In this document: one piece after another, positions 10,889-20,230 of the stretch
Layout of the letters: every line of letters starts with the position of its first letter
Numbering within the stretch: position 1 is the stretch's first letter
Assembly (NCBI RefSeq): GCF_018812025.1
Contig: NC_063049.1
Location: forward strand, 9,207,537-9,271,536
Length of the DNA: 64,000 bases
Origin: Megalobrama amblycephala
Lineage: Eukaryota; Chordata; Actinopteri; Cypriniformes; Xenocyprididae
Direction: 5' to 3'
Made by a program: the position numbers and the translations under genes
The notes under the pieces: model-generated
Databases searched by the model: none
What the model saw: only the letters and a program-made list of their open reading frames with translations
What the model was told of the DNA's origin: nothing

Positions 10889-12357
10889 ACATGATAACTC
10901 TCTAGTAACTAGTCAATGTAAACTTGCTGCACAACTCGCATAGTTTTCCATTAAATTACATTATATTAGTCCAATACTAGTATATTAGTATATCAGTACA
11001 ATACACTAACTCATTGTTAGTGTATTGTACTCACGCATCAACACCACTTTCACTAAGGGTACCCTTAACCTTATAACTAAGGGTTTTCTTAACTTAAGGG
11101 CTTTCATGCAACCGGGCCTTGATGTCTAAGTATCTGTATAGCATATTCAGTGGGTAAAAAGAATAATATGATTACAGAGGAATCTGACTTTATTCATCTT
11201 TAAATGTATTTTTTTTCTTACTGTTCATCTCACCTTATCATCACACTGTTAGTTTCAATGTGATGAGAAAATGCTTGTTGATCAGGGGTGCATTACCCAT
11301 TGCCTCACGCTACGAAGACTCTAAAGGTGTACCTTAACAAAAGGTATACCTTTTTCTAGGCGTGTTCCCCGAATTTTACTTTAGGAGGTTGCAATTTTTA
11401 ATCAGGACACGGGCTGTGTCCATGCGTCACCTATCAATGACATCATATCCATGTTACCCTCGGTTTATTTTGTAAAAACCATGGAAACAACAGAGACGCT
11501 TTAATATCTTGCATGTTTTATTAGACAAAGGAACGACTGTTTTGATACATTTATAAAGCTCAACATGTTTAGTCTTATTGTTTAAATCTTGTTTTCTTGA
11601 TTTTCTGCGAGTACTATGCTTTTACCATGCCTCAGAGAAAAACACTATTTTTTCAAGTAGCTAACATAGCATAATCAGATGCAGCTTTATTTTTAGTAAC
11701 AGTAATACAGAAATTTTTCCATCATACAATATCAACACAAGCCATCCAGCATTTATTAATATGATATTCTAAAATCGATCTAGCTTACTGCAGTGTGCAA
11801 CAAGTGTCTCACAGCAGCCGCCGAGCAAATGCACAGAGTAACGTTATAACATCATGTTCAACACACTTAGATGTGTTTAATATGATAAACAGATCAGTGT
11901 TACCTAATACGCTTGACCAGAAGAAGCGGAAGCGGTGCTGGCAACTGTGGCATAATAAAAGTTCAGCTGCTTTTGAGACGTGTCATGCTTGCCTCTCATT
12001 AGCAATCACTCCAGCGGCCTCATTCAGCTCCCACAGCATTCGGCCCTGCTCTGCTTCATACTAAAATAACGTTAATAATCGCATCCATGAACATGATTTC
12101 TGCCCGAGTCCTGTCCCAATTATTTTCCAACATCTGTCAGGTGAAGACGACAACTCCCAAGATTCCGCGCTCAAACTCGGCATCATCAAGCTACACCTTT
12201 GTTTTGAATAGGTGACCTCTAGCAGCGAAAATTTACATGTAGCTTTAAGGTAAACCTTCTTACGTGCAACGTTATTAGGTGCTGTCCATATGGTGGTGGT
12301 GCTGAATTGGATGATATTGATGGCTTGAGAATCGATAATTCACTCTATGCAGGGGCT
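10889..12357 (+). other. NLR intron, middle part: no gene
   Basis: Non-coding intron DNA. It includes a short self-complementary stretch (CTAAGGGTACCCTTAACC, about 11055). An 89-codon open frame at 11795-12064 has no recognisable motif. I see nothing else. Confidence 0.55.
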
Positions 12358-12381
12358 GTTCCCATTCAGTCGGTCACGTTC

Positions 12382-12544
12382 GACGTACGTCGGACAGACC
12401 GACGAATAGGAATCTCGCCAGAGAGGCCAATCTACTTCGAGTGTAACTAAACGAGCCAATGCACATTGGCATGCAATCATATGCATCAGCTGCTTGCCTC
12501 GCAGCGCGGGTATATAATGAGCAGCAGGTGCGTTGCATCTTCAG
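12382..12544 (+). repeat. DIRS left inverted terminal repeat with TATA-like box
   Basis: It is the exact reverse complement of 18484-18646 as far as I can see by eye. It contains GGGTATATAATGAG near 12510, a plausible core promoter that would drive a transcript into the gag frame. Confidence 0.9.
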
Positions 12545-12943
12545 CTTTTCGCTTCGGAGCCAAACTTCTGCAACAAGCTGAAGAAAACTACTGGAAGCAC
12601 GAGTGTGGACGAGCCAGCTCTTCGAGACGTCTCTTGGTTGCGGTGCAGGCGGACAGCGCAGCAGCGGGGCCGATTTCTCCTTTGTTTTTCCTTTTTGCCT
12701 TTTTATTTGAGCAAAGAAGCTGTAGTCAGCGTGAAGGCCGTTCTCACGGCTGGTGAAACGGTGCGCCTAGAGCGCTAAAAAGCTGTTATTACAGCTGGTA
12801 AGAGAGCGCCTTCAAGGAGAGTGCACACGACAGGCTGCACATTTCCCTGTCTGTGCTGCAGCGGCCTTTCCCCTGCGTGCTTCAGCACCTAAAAGAGTCA
12901 GTCCTTGAAAGAGCTTACACGAGTAGTTCGCGTCTTTTTAAAG

Positions 12944-14428
12944 ATGTCGTTCTACTTGTGTGTTTCTGGATGCGGTCGTTACCTGGCGCCTCGGGATGGT
13001 CACCAACGCTGTATCGCGTGCTTGGGCTTAAGGCACGCTGAGGCGGCGTTTGTGGACGAGTCATGTACCCATTGTGGAAAGATGACCGTCGCGGAGTTGC
13101 GGTCGAGACTCCACTTTCTGCAAAGGGGTGGAGTCCCGGTCCCGGCGCCTCGTTCCAATCCTCCTCAGAGGGTTGCTTCGGGCGGTGGGACCGGTGACTT
13201 GAGGATTACGGTGAGCGCGTTTCCTTCGGGGAACCAACCCCCTAGGAACCCTCACCCCTCTTGCGCTCCGCAGCCAGTAGAGCTGCCGGGGGAGCGCGGT
13301 GGACCACCCCAGAGGTGTGTACCATCCGTATCCTTCGGAGCTCCCCAAGACGACCGGATGTCGATCGCTGCATCGGAGGGTGAGCCTGACGCTTCTGGGG
13401 ATGAGGATTCGGCGCAGTTGCCCCCTTCGGGTGTGGTTTCTGTGCCCGATTCGGACCCGGAAATGATGGCTATGCTTTCCCGGGCCGCCAACAGGGTCGG
13501 GCTCGTGTGGAATCCTCCACCGTGTCCCGAGCCCTCGAGGTTGGATGATTTGTATCTCGGGGTGGCAAGGGCTGGTTCTCAGCCCCCCACCCCAGTGCCT
13601 TTCTTCCCGGAAGTGCATGAAGAGCTCACTGGCACGTGGACGGCACCTTTTACTGCCCGAAGCCGTGTCGGTGGGTCCTCCTCCCTCACCACCCTTGATG
13701 GTGGAGCGGCTAAGGGTTATACGCGCATACCCCCTGTGGAACGGGCCGTTGCTATGCAACTGTGCCCTAACTCCACCTGGCGGGGGGAGCCGTCTCTCCC
13801 TTCCCGGGCCTGTAAGTACTCGTCGGATCTTACCGGCAAGGCTTATCAGGCCTGTGGGGAAGCCGCTTCCGCCTTACACGCTATGGCATTGTTGCAGGTC
13901 CATCAGGCCAAGGCACTGAAGGACCTGCACGAGGGTGGTCATGATCCGCAAGTTCTGCAAGAACTTCGTGCCGCGACGGACCTCGCGCTTCGTGCGACGA
14001 AGGTTACGGCGCGGTCAGTGGGTCGTGCGATGTCCACTTTGGTGGTCCAGGAACGCCATCTCTGGCTGTGTCTCGCGGACATGAGGGATACCGACAAAGT
14101 CAGGTTTCTTAATTCCCCCGTGTCCCAGACCGGCCTTTTCGGCGACGCGGTTGAGAACTTTGCCCAACAGTTCTCGGCTGTACAAAAGCAGTCTGAGGCC
14201 ATCAGCCACATCCTGCCGAGGCGGTCAGCTGCTGCACCTCCACCGCCGGCGGCACCTCAGACTGCCCGTCGCCGAGGGCGCCCCCCTGCAGCCGCCCCCG
14301 CTCCCACGCTCCAGCAGCAGCAGCCTCCATCCAAGCGGCATCGTGGAGCCGGTCGCGGGCGGGGTGCCCAGCCCGTCCAGCCACCCCCTAAGAAGAAGGG
14401 TGGCAAGGCCAAGTCCAAGCGGCCCTAG
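12944..14428 (+). CDS. DIRS ORF1, gag-like protein
   Basis: The frame is open from 12905. The ATG at 12944 (MSFYLCVSGCGRYLAPRDGH) is preferred because it starts a cysteine-rich module seen in fish DIRS gag proteins (CVSGCG, CIACLG, CTHCGK), possibly zinc-binding, within residues 1-50. The middle is proline-, serine- and acid-rich. Residues about 280-430 form a helical region (TGKAYQACGEAASALHAMAL, VQERHLWLCLADMRDTDKV). The C-terminus is very basic (KRHRGAGRGRG, PPPKKKGGKAKSKRP), suiting RNA binding. About 494 residues. The stop at 14426-14428 lies 16 bases before the start of the RT frame. The role in RNA packaging is inferred from position and composition. Confidence 0.88.
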   Translation: MSFYLCVSGCGRYLAPRDGHQRCIACLGLRHAEAAFVDESCTHCGKMTVAELRSRLHFLQRGGVPVPAPRSNPPQRVASGGGTGDLRITVSAFPSGNQPPRNPHPSCAPQPVELPGERGGPPQRCVPSVSFGAPQDDRMSIAASEGEPDASGDEDSAQLPPSGVVSVPDSDPEMMAMLSRAANRVGLVWNPPPCPEPSRLDDLYLGVARAGSQPPTPVPFFPEVHEELTGTWTAPFTARSRVGGSSSLTTLDGGAAKGYTRIPPVERAVAMQLCPNSTWRGEPSLPSRACKYSSDLTGKAYQACGEAASALHAMALLQVHQAKALKDLHEGGHDPQVLQELRAATDLALRATKVTARSVGRAMSTLVVQERHLWLCLADMRDTDKVRFLNSPVSQTGLFGDAVENFAQQFSAVQKQSEAISHILPRRSAAAPPPPAAPQTARRRGRPPAAAPAPTLQQQQPPSKRHRGAGRGRGAQPVQPPPKKKGGKAKSKRP

Positions 14429-14444
14429 GACGGGCGACCCGGAG

Positions 14445-16628
14445 ATGGATGGGACTGCTCTTCAGGAGGTGGTGACCGCACCGCTCCTTCCCCCGGAGGA
14501 GGGCCGGGTGGAGAATCTTTTGTTTCCCCTTTTTGTTCCGCCGCTGGCTCAACGGCCAGCGGTACCCAAATTTTCAATAAAAGAGCAGTTTCCTCTATCT
14601 CCGGGTCCGAAGAGGGCTCGGAGAGCAGTGGGAGGGCTAGAACCTCACCACTCTCATCCACCTCTTCTGTCGCCAGCGGACAGCAGCGAGCAGCAGGTAG
14701 GCAAAACCTCGACTGCTCCCTCTGTCCACCCGTGGAAGCAGGTAAGTGTTGCACAGCACACTGTGACCCCGCTTCGGGCCGCCTCACACAGAGAGCCCCC
14801 CGGGCCGCGTCCCTGCGTTCCACCTCGCTGCCCCGCGGCGGGTACGCCGGTGGTCCCCTTGGTGCCGCTTGTGCGGTCTCTGAGAGCCTGGCTAGCGCTC
14901 CCCAGTCCGTCTCGCTGGCTCCTTCGGACCATCAGGCTCGGCTATGCGATTCAGTTCGCCCGGCGCCCCCCCAAGTTCAGGGGCATCCTCTTCACTTCAG
15001 TGAAAGATGCCGATGCCCCTGTCTTGCGTGCGGAGATCGCAGTCCTACTGGCGAAGGACGCGATAGAGCCGGTCCCTCCAGCCGGTTTGAGGTCAGGGTT
15101 CTACAGCCCCTACTTCATTGTACCCAAGAAAAGCGGCGGGTTACGACCGATCTTGGACCTGCGAGTTTTGAATCGGAGCCTCCACAAGCTACCGTTCAAA
15201 ATGCTCACGCAGAAACGCATTTTCGAGTGCATCCGTCCCCGAGATTGGTTTGCAGCGATCGACCTGAAGGACGCGTACTTCCATGTTTCGATCCTTCCGC
15301 GACACAGGCCATTCCTGAGATTCGCGTTCGAAGGTCGAGCATACCAGTACAGAGTCCTACCCTTCGGGCTGGCCCTGTCTCCCCGCGTCTTCACGAAAGT
15401 CGTGGAGGGAGCCCTTGTTCCCATGAGAGAACGGGGTGTTCGCATTCTCAACTATCTAGACGACTGGCTTATTCTAGCACAGTCTTGGGATCAGTTGTGC
15501 GAACACAGGGACTTGGTGCTCAGTCACCTCAGCCAGTTGGGGCTTCAGGTCAACTGGGAAAAGAGCAAACTCGCCCCAGTGCAGAGGATCTCTTTTCTCG
15601 GTATGGAGTTGGATTCGGTCGAACAGATAGCACGCCTCACAGAGGAACGTGCTCAGTCGGTGTTGAACTGCCTGAATACGTTCAACGGCAGGACAGCGGT
15701 CCCACTGAAGTTCTTTCAGAGGCTCCTGGGGCATATGGCGGCTGCAGCGGCTGTAACACCGCTCGGTCTGCTTCATATGAGACCGCTTCAGCACTGGCTT
15801 CACGGCCGAGTCCCGAGATGGGCGTGGCAACGCGGCACGTTCCGGGTGCCAGTCACTCAGGAGTGCCGCCTAACCTTCAGTCCGTGGTCGGACCCTTTGT
15901 TTCTTCGGGCAGGAGTGCCCCTAGAACAGGTGTCCCGGCATGCTGTGGTTTTCACAGATGCTTCTGCCACCGGCTGGGGTGCCACGTACAATGGGCATGC
16001 AGTCTCAGGGGTTTGGACGGGACCCCATCTGCATTGGCACATCAATTGCCTCGAGTTGCTGGCAGTACGCCTTGCTCTGAGCCGCCTCAAAGGCCTGCTT
16101 CAGGGCAAGCATGTACTGGTCCGTACGGACAACACTGCGACCGTTGCGTACATCAACCGTCAAGGTGGTCTACGCTCCCGTCGCATGTCGCAACTCGCCC
16201 GCCATCTCCTCCTCTGGAGTCGGAAGCATCTGAGGTCGCTTCGCGCCATTCATGTCCCCGGTGTGCTCAACCGTGTGGCCGACGAGCTATCACGAGCTGC
16301 GCTGCCAGGAGAGTGGCGACTCCACCCCCAGGTGGTTCAGCTGATCTGGAGAGAGTTCGGAGAGGCTCAGGTAGACCTGTTTGCCTCACCAGAAACCTCC
16401 CACTGCCAGTTGTTTTACTCTCTGACCGAGGGGACACTCGGGACAGATGCACTGGCTCACAGCTGGCCCCGGGGCCCGCGCAAATATGCGTTTCCCCCAG
16501 TGAGCCTACTTGCACAGACCCTGTGCAAAGTCAGGGAGGACGAGGAGCAGGTCTTGTTAGTTGCGCCTTACTGGCCCAACCGGACCTGGTTCCCAGAACT
16601 CTCACTCCTCGCGACAGCCCCTCCCTGA
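14445..16628 (+). CDS. DIRS ORF2, reverse transcriptase and RNase H
   Basis: The frame is open from 14151, but the ATG at 14445, just after the gag stop, is the likely start (about 727 residues). Reverse transcriptase motifs are in order: YFIVPKKSGGLRPILDLRVLN, AIDLKDAYFH, LPFGLALSPRVF and the catalytic YLDD at about residues 337-340. RNase H follows (FTDASATGWGA near residue 505, HINCLELLAV, VRTDNTATVAYINRQGG). A conserved C-terminal block (VDLFAS, YAFPP, APYWPNRTWF, from about residue 642) corresponds to the region described in DIRS elements as methyltransferase-like; I do not see a full methyltransferase signature. It would copy element RNA into DNA. It overlaps a second open frame for about 1.9 kb. 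Confidence 0.93.
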   Translation: MDGTALQEVVTAPLLPPEEGRVENLLFPLFVPPLAQRPAVPKFSIKEQFPLSPGPKRARRAVGGLEPHHSHPPLLSPADSSEQQVGKTSTAPSVHPWKQVSVAQHTVTPLRAASHREPPGPRPCVPPRCPAAGTPVVPLVPLVRSLRAWLALPSPSRWLLRTIRLGYAIQFARRPPKFRGILFTSVKDADAPVLRAEIAVLLAKDAIEPVPPAGLRSGFYSPYFIVPKKSGGLRPILDLRVLNRSLHKLPFKMLTQKRIFECIRPRDWFAAIDLKDAYFHVSILPRHRPFLRFAFEGRAYQYRVLPFGLALSPRVFTKVVEGALVPMRERGVRILNYLDDWLILAQSWDQLCEHRDLVLSHLSQLGLQVNWEKSKLAPVQRISFLGMELDSVEQIARLTEERAQSVLNCLNTFNGRTAVPLKFFQRLLGHMAAAAAVTPLGLLHMRPLQHWLHGRVPRWAWQRGTFRVPVTQECRLTFSPWSDPLFLRAGVPLEQVSRHAVVFTDASATGWGATYNGHAVSGVWTGPHLHWHINCLELLAVRLALSRLKGLLQGKHVLVRTDNTATVAYINRQGGLRSRRMSQLARHLLLWSRKHLRSLRAIHVPGVLNRVADELSRAALPGEWRLHPQVVQLIWREFGEAQVDLFASPETSHCQLFYSLTEGTLGTDALAHSWPRGPRKYAFPPVSLLAQTLCKVREDEEQVLLVAPYWPNRTWFPELSLLATAPP

Positions 16629-17761
16629 CCCATCCCTCTGAGGAAGGACCTCCTCTCTCAGAGACGGGGCACTCTTTGGCACCCGCGTCCAGACCTCTGG
16701 AAACTCCATGTCTGGTCCCTGGATGGGACGCGGAGGTTCTAGGTGACTTACCCCCTGAGGTACTTAACACCATCACTTCGGCACGTGCACTGTCTACGAG
16801 ACGTGCTTACGCCTCGAAGTGGAACCTGTTCGTCGAGTGGTGTTCTTCTCGCCGAGAAGACCCCCGAAGATGCTCGATCGGAGTCGTGCTTTCCTTCTTG
16901 CAGCAAGGGTTGGAGCGTAGGCTGTCCCCCTCCACCCTCAAAGTCCATACTGCTGCCATATCCGCTTACCACGACCACATAGATGGCAAAACTGTTGGTC
17001 AGCACGACCTGGTCGTCAGGTTCCTTAGGGGGGCGAGACGGTTAAATCCTCCTCGTCCCCCCTCCATACCCTCTTGGGACCTCGCTCTGGTGCTAAGAGC
17101 ACTTCAGATTGCTCCCTTTGAGCCTTTGCTGTCAGCAGACTTAAAGATTCTCTCTATGAAGACTTTGCTGCTGGTGGCATTGGCCTCCATCAAGAGGGTA
17201 GGGGACCTGCAGTCTTTTTCGGTCGACGAATCGTGCCTAGAGTTCGGGCCGGGTGACAGCCACGTGGTACTGAGACCCCGGCCTGGCTATGTGCCCAAGG
17301 TTCCTACCACTCCCTTCAGGGATCAGGTGGTGAGCCTGCAAGCGCTGCCCTCGGAGGAGGCAGACCCAGCCCTGGCTTTGCTCTGTCCAGTTCGCGCCTT
17401 GCGACTGTACATAGACAGAACTCGAAGCTTCAGGACCTCAGATCAGCTCTTTGTCTGTTACGGAGGCCAGCAGAAGGGAAAGGCTGTCTCCAAGCAGAGG
17501 ATGGCCCACTGGATAGTGGATGCCATCGCCCTGGCTTATCAAGCTCAGGGCGTGCCCTGCCCGCTCAGGTTGCATGCTCACTCCACGAGAGGTGTAGCAT
17601 CCTCCTGGGCGCTGGCTCGTGGCGCCTCGCTAACAGACATTTGTAGAGCTGCGGGCTGGGCGACACCTAACACGTTCGCTAGATACTATAGCCTTCGTGT
17701 CGAGCCGGTCTCCTCCCGTGTTCTCGCCTCAGGTCAGAGGCACGGAGAGGCCCCGGCTTAG
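14732..17761 (+). CDS. DIRS ORF3, tyrosine recombinase (start unresolved)
   Basis: The frame is open for 1009 codons, but most of the 14732-16628 part overlaps the RT frame and looks like a shadow. The recombinase proper is the last ~340-390 residues (about 16600-17761). An N-terminal SAM-like binding part (STRRAYASKWNLFVEWCSS) is followed by the catalytic domain with the first arginine (ASIKRVGDLQ, about 17190), the H-x-x-R box (HSTRG, about 17578), the GW position, and the tyrosine nucleophile in FARYYSL (17684-17689). All key residues are present. This enzyme replaces the DDE integrase of LTR elements and inserts circular DNA. Which ATG or translational mechanism starts it is not visible. 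Confidence 0.9.
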   Translation: MEAGKCCTAHCDPASGRLTQRAPRAASLRSTSLPRGGYAGGPLGAACAVSESLASAPQSVSLAPSDHQARLCDSVRPAPPQVQGHPLHFSERCRCPCLACGDRSPTGEGRDRAGPSSRFEVRVLQPLLHCTQEKRRVTTDLGPASFESEPPQATVQNAHAETHFRVHPSPRLVCSDRPEGRVLPCFDPSATQAIPEIRVRRSSIPVQSPTLRAGPVSPRLHESRGGSPCSHERTGCSHSQLSRRLAYSSTVLGSVVRTQGLGAQSPQPVGASGQLGKEQTRPSAEDLFSRYGVGFGRTDSTPHRGTCSVGVELPEYVQRQDSGPTEVLSEAPGAYGGCSGCNTARSASYETASALASRPSPEMGVATRHVPGASHSGVPPNLQSVVGPFVSSGRSAPRTGVPACCGFHRCFCHRLGCHVQWACSLRGLDGTPSALAHQLPRVAGSTPCSEPPQRPASGQACTGPYGQHCDRCVHQPSRWSTLPSHVATRPPSPPLESEASEVASRHSCPRCAQPCGRRAITSCAARRVATPPPGGSADLERVRRGSGRPVCLTRNLPLPVVLLSDRGDTRDRCTGSQLAPGPAQICVSPSEPTCTDPVQSQGGRGAGLVSCALLAQPDLVPRTLTPRDSPSLTHPSEEGPPLSETGHSLAPASRPLETPCLVPGWDAEVLGDLPPEVLNTITSARALSTRRAYASKWNLFVEWCSSRREDPRRCSIGVVLSFLQQGLERRLSPSTLKVHTAAISAYHDHIDGKTVGQHDLVVRFLRGARRLNPPRPPSIPSWDLALVLRALQIAPFEPLLSADLKILSMKTLLLVALASIKRVGDLQSFSVDESCLEFGPGDSHVVLRPRPGYVPKVPTTPFRDQVVSLQALPSEEADPALALLCPVRALRLYIDRTRSFRTSDQLFVCYGGQQKGKAVSKQRMAHWIVDAIALAYQAQGVPCPLRLHAHSTRGVASSWALARGASLTDICRAAGWATPNTFARYYSLRVEPVSSRVLASGQRHGEAPA

Positions 17762-18306
17762 TGTCGGCTTGCTGCGCTACATGCGCGTTCTATTCTCCAG
17801 AGAGTCCCTTCGGGCAGACCCTGTTGAGTCCTCCGGTTACCCCTCGGCAGCCGACGTGGCGGAGCGTCTGGCGCCAGGCCTATACTCCGTTGGATCCTTG
17901 AGAACCGGATCTAGGCTGGGTTCCATATGTGTGACCCTACAGGGATCCCATATGGCTTTCCACGGCTGCTCCTAAACGAAGCCCGTGTCTTTCCCTCTGG
18001 GAGACCCATCTCTCACCGAGTGGAGTCACCCCAGTTCTTCCATATGTTGTACAACCTACAAGGTTAGTCCATATGTTCTTATCCATATAACTCCTTCGGG
18101 GAAGGATATGGCTTCCGCAGCGTTCCTTATCGCATGTAAGGCTACGCTTTCCCAGCGTTATCCAATTGTCGCACTGAGTGGGTTTTGGGAACAACAGTGA
18201 TCGACCCTCTCTGCGTGAGCCTGGTCCCACCGTCCTTAGGCAAGGGGGTTCAGGTGGCTCACGACAGAGCGCTGGAAGAGGGCAGCTCCTGTGGCGCTTT
18301 GGTAGG

Positions 18307-18419
18307 GATTCCTATTCGTCGGTCTGTCCGACGTACGTCGAACGTGACCGACTGAATGGGAACGTCTCGGTTACATAGGTAACCCTCGTTCCCTGAAGGA
18401 GGGAACGGAGACGTACGTC
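18307..18419 (+). repeat. DIRS internal complementary region
   Basis: Its left part is the reverse complement of the left outer end (12358-12414) and its right part is the reverse complement of the right outer end (18637-18695), joined at GGGAAC-GTCTCGG. This is the template used in the DIRS model to complete and circularise the DNA. Confidence 0.92.
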
Positions 18420-18483
18420 CCGTCGCCACAGGCGTTGTCCTGCTGATGCTGCCGCCTGCTGGGTTCGGCTCCTCAGCGAAAAC

Positions 18484-18646
18484 CTGAAGATGCAACGCAC
18501 CTGCTGCTCATTATATACCCGCGCTGCGAGGCAAGCAGCTGATGCATATGATTGCATGCCAATGTGCATTGGCTCGTTTAGTTACACTCGAAGTAGATTG
18601 GCCTCTCTGGCGAGATTCCTATTCGTCGGTCTGTCCGACGTACGTC
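18484..18646 (+). repeat. DIRS right inverted terminal repeat
   Basis: Exact complement of 12382-12544. The last 49 bases to 18695 are unique to this end and are mirrored in the internal complementary region. Confidence 0.9.
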
Positions 18647-18839
18647 TCCGTTCCCTCCTTCAGGGAACGAGGGTTACCTATGTAACCGAGACGTTTCACT
18701 GCGTTATGTGAGAAAGTGGTGTTCTTTATAAAAGAAGCACTTCAGAAGATGAAATTGCATTTATCAGGACTTATGGGATCTTATAAAAATAATCCAAATT
18801 GCAAACTAAATCAATAATCCTCTTTATCTATATTCTTTG

Positions 18840-19527
18840 TGCTCTATATTCTAGCCGAGCCCCCAGCATGAGTTTAAGGTGACCATTATTTTAGAACATT
18901 ATTTTAGAACGTATTAAGGAGACACGTCATGCAGACACAGTATGACAGATATGATATATATCGTGTTTGTTTTGTTTTTCCTCCTTTATTCAAAATATTC
19001 ACAAACTTGTTAACTATATCATGAATTATATGATATATTCAGATTGTCAAATATGTAGAAGTGAATGTGTTTTGTCGCACAATAAGTTTGCACTGCAATT
19101 CCGAGCAGACAAAGTTTTCCCCGAAATACATAAAAGTGGCCCGTGAACTGGGAGAAGAATAGAGTAAACTTTAATATTTCATACACAATGTGTATCTGAT
19201 ATGAAAAAAAGTACATGAAATTATATAATCGAAAGGATTATTATTGCAGCTACCACAGACATCAGTGTATGGAATTTGAATGTAACAAACTATAAATGTT
19301 TTTTTTTTTTTTTAATATATATATAGCCTAGTACTTCATTCAGATGTTTATTTTAGATTTCAGAGATTAAAACAGACATTATGTGGTTGAAAACACTGAA
19401 TAGTTGTGACATATGACAAGCGCTGATGGCGTCCATCTCTGGTTCAGCGCCAAAGCAAGTTTGAATTTAGCAGTGACACACTGAACATTCTAATCACACC
19501 GGTGTGATCGTATGCGTCAAAGGGTTA
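18840..19527. mobile_element. TTAA-ended MITE-like repeat (copy A)
   Basis: It ends in TCAAAGGGTTAA. Read outward, the end is TTAACCCTTTGA, a piggyBac-like terminus. It shares long stretches with 23871-24431 (ATTTTAGAACG, TATCTGATATGAA, GACAAGCGCTGA), and its last ~80 bp resemble 5650-5752 beside the first LRR exon. It is non-coding, and the left end is not precisely defined. Confidence 0.6.
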
Positions 19528-19540
19528 AAATCATTCCTGT

Positions 19541-20068
19541 TTCAGGGGTGGAGGGGGGACAAATTGAAACTGAAGGGGCACAAATCAGATCTGAGGGGGC
19601 AATGCCCCGTTTTGCCCCCTCGTGGAGCCTGGCCTGAGTCGGACCAACAAGATCTAAAAGCTGCTGAATTTGCTGCCTTTTTTAGGAATTGTAGCCTGGG
19701 GACTAAAGTTTTTATGGATGAAATATTGCCCATACACTGAATGGCACTGTCTTTTATTTAGCACAACTATTCACTGTATCGCTGGCTGCCATAGTTTGAC
19801 CAAACTCCCCACTACAATAATTCCTTTTAAATAGACTCCTAGGCCATTACTGCCTAATGGTTTAAGAGTGGCTAAGAGTGGTCCAGACCAACCAATGCAA
19901 GTGAATGATTTACAGAAGGTATACTTTACTAAGAACGTTTCAGGGAAACATGTATTAACGTTAAGGTACAGCTTAAAGTATAACTTAAGAATGACATAGA
20001 GTTAAGAAAGTTTTGGGAAATCCAGCCCTGATCTGAAAGATTGAAGACTGCATCATTGTTCTCTACAG
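19541..20068 (+). other. NLR intron, last part: no gene
   Basis: A G-rich start (GGTGGAGGGGGGACAAATTG) leads into ordinary intron DNA. Short open frames of 63-78 codons here overlap on both strands and show no motif. Confidence 0.5.
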
Positions 20069-20230
20069 GTTGATGGATTGTGGTGTCACAGATGAAGGTT
20101 GTGCTGCTCTGGCTACAGCTCTGAGATCAGACTCCTCACACCTGAGAGTACTGAATCTGTCTGAGAATGAACTAGGAGAGTCAGGAGAGAAGCTGCTCTC
20201 TGATGTGGAGTATAAACTGGAGATAATAAT
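20069..20230 (+). CDS. NLR-type gene, last LRR cassette exon
   Basis: A 162-bp exon, acceptor TTCTCTACAG and donor GTAAGAAT. It encodes LMDCGVTDEGCAALATALRS and LRVLNLSENELGESGEKLL, in the same phase as the earlier cassettes. It is 12 bp shorter than 174 bp through an in-frame loss near the end (the usual ENPHC stretch is missing). Its two trailing bases join the G of the final exon to make a methionine codon. Confidence 0.88.

Larger units (their letters stand above)
12358..18695 (+). mobile_element. Full-length DIRS retrotransposon in the NLR intron
   Basis: It has the diagnostic DIRS architecture: split inverted terminal repeats (12382-12544 and 18484-18646, identical by eye over 163 bp), an internal complementary region near the right end (18307-18419), and gag, RT/RNase H and tyrosine-recombinase frames in that order. 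A shared GTT lies at both outer ends (12358-12360 and 18693-18695) with no longer duplication, as expected of recombinase-mediated insertion of a circular copy. It is 6.3 kb, close to other fish DIRS elements. All three frames are uninterrupted, so the copy looks young and possibly competent. Confidence 0.95.

Noticed and set aside
13061..13759. 232-codon minus-strand ORF within DIRS gag
   Set aside because: GC-rich antisense shadow of the gag frame.
18178..18711. Short ORFs at the DIRS right end on both strands
   Set aside because: They fall in the internal complementary region and ITR, which are structural; left and right copies mirror each other.
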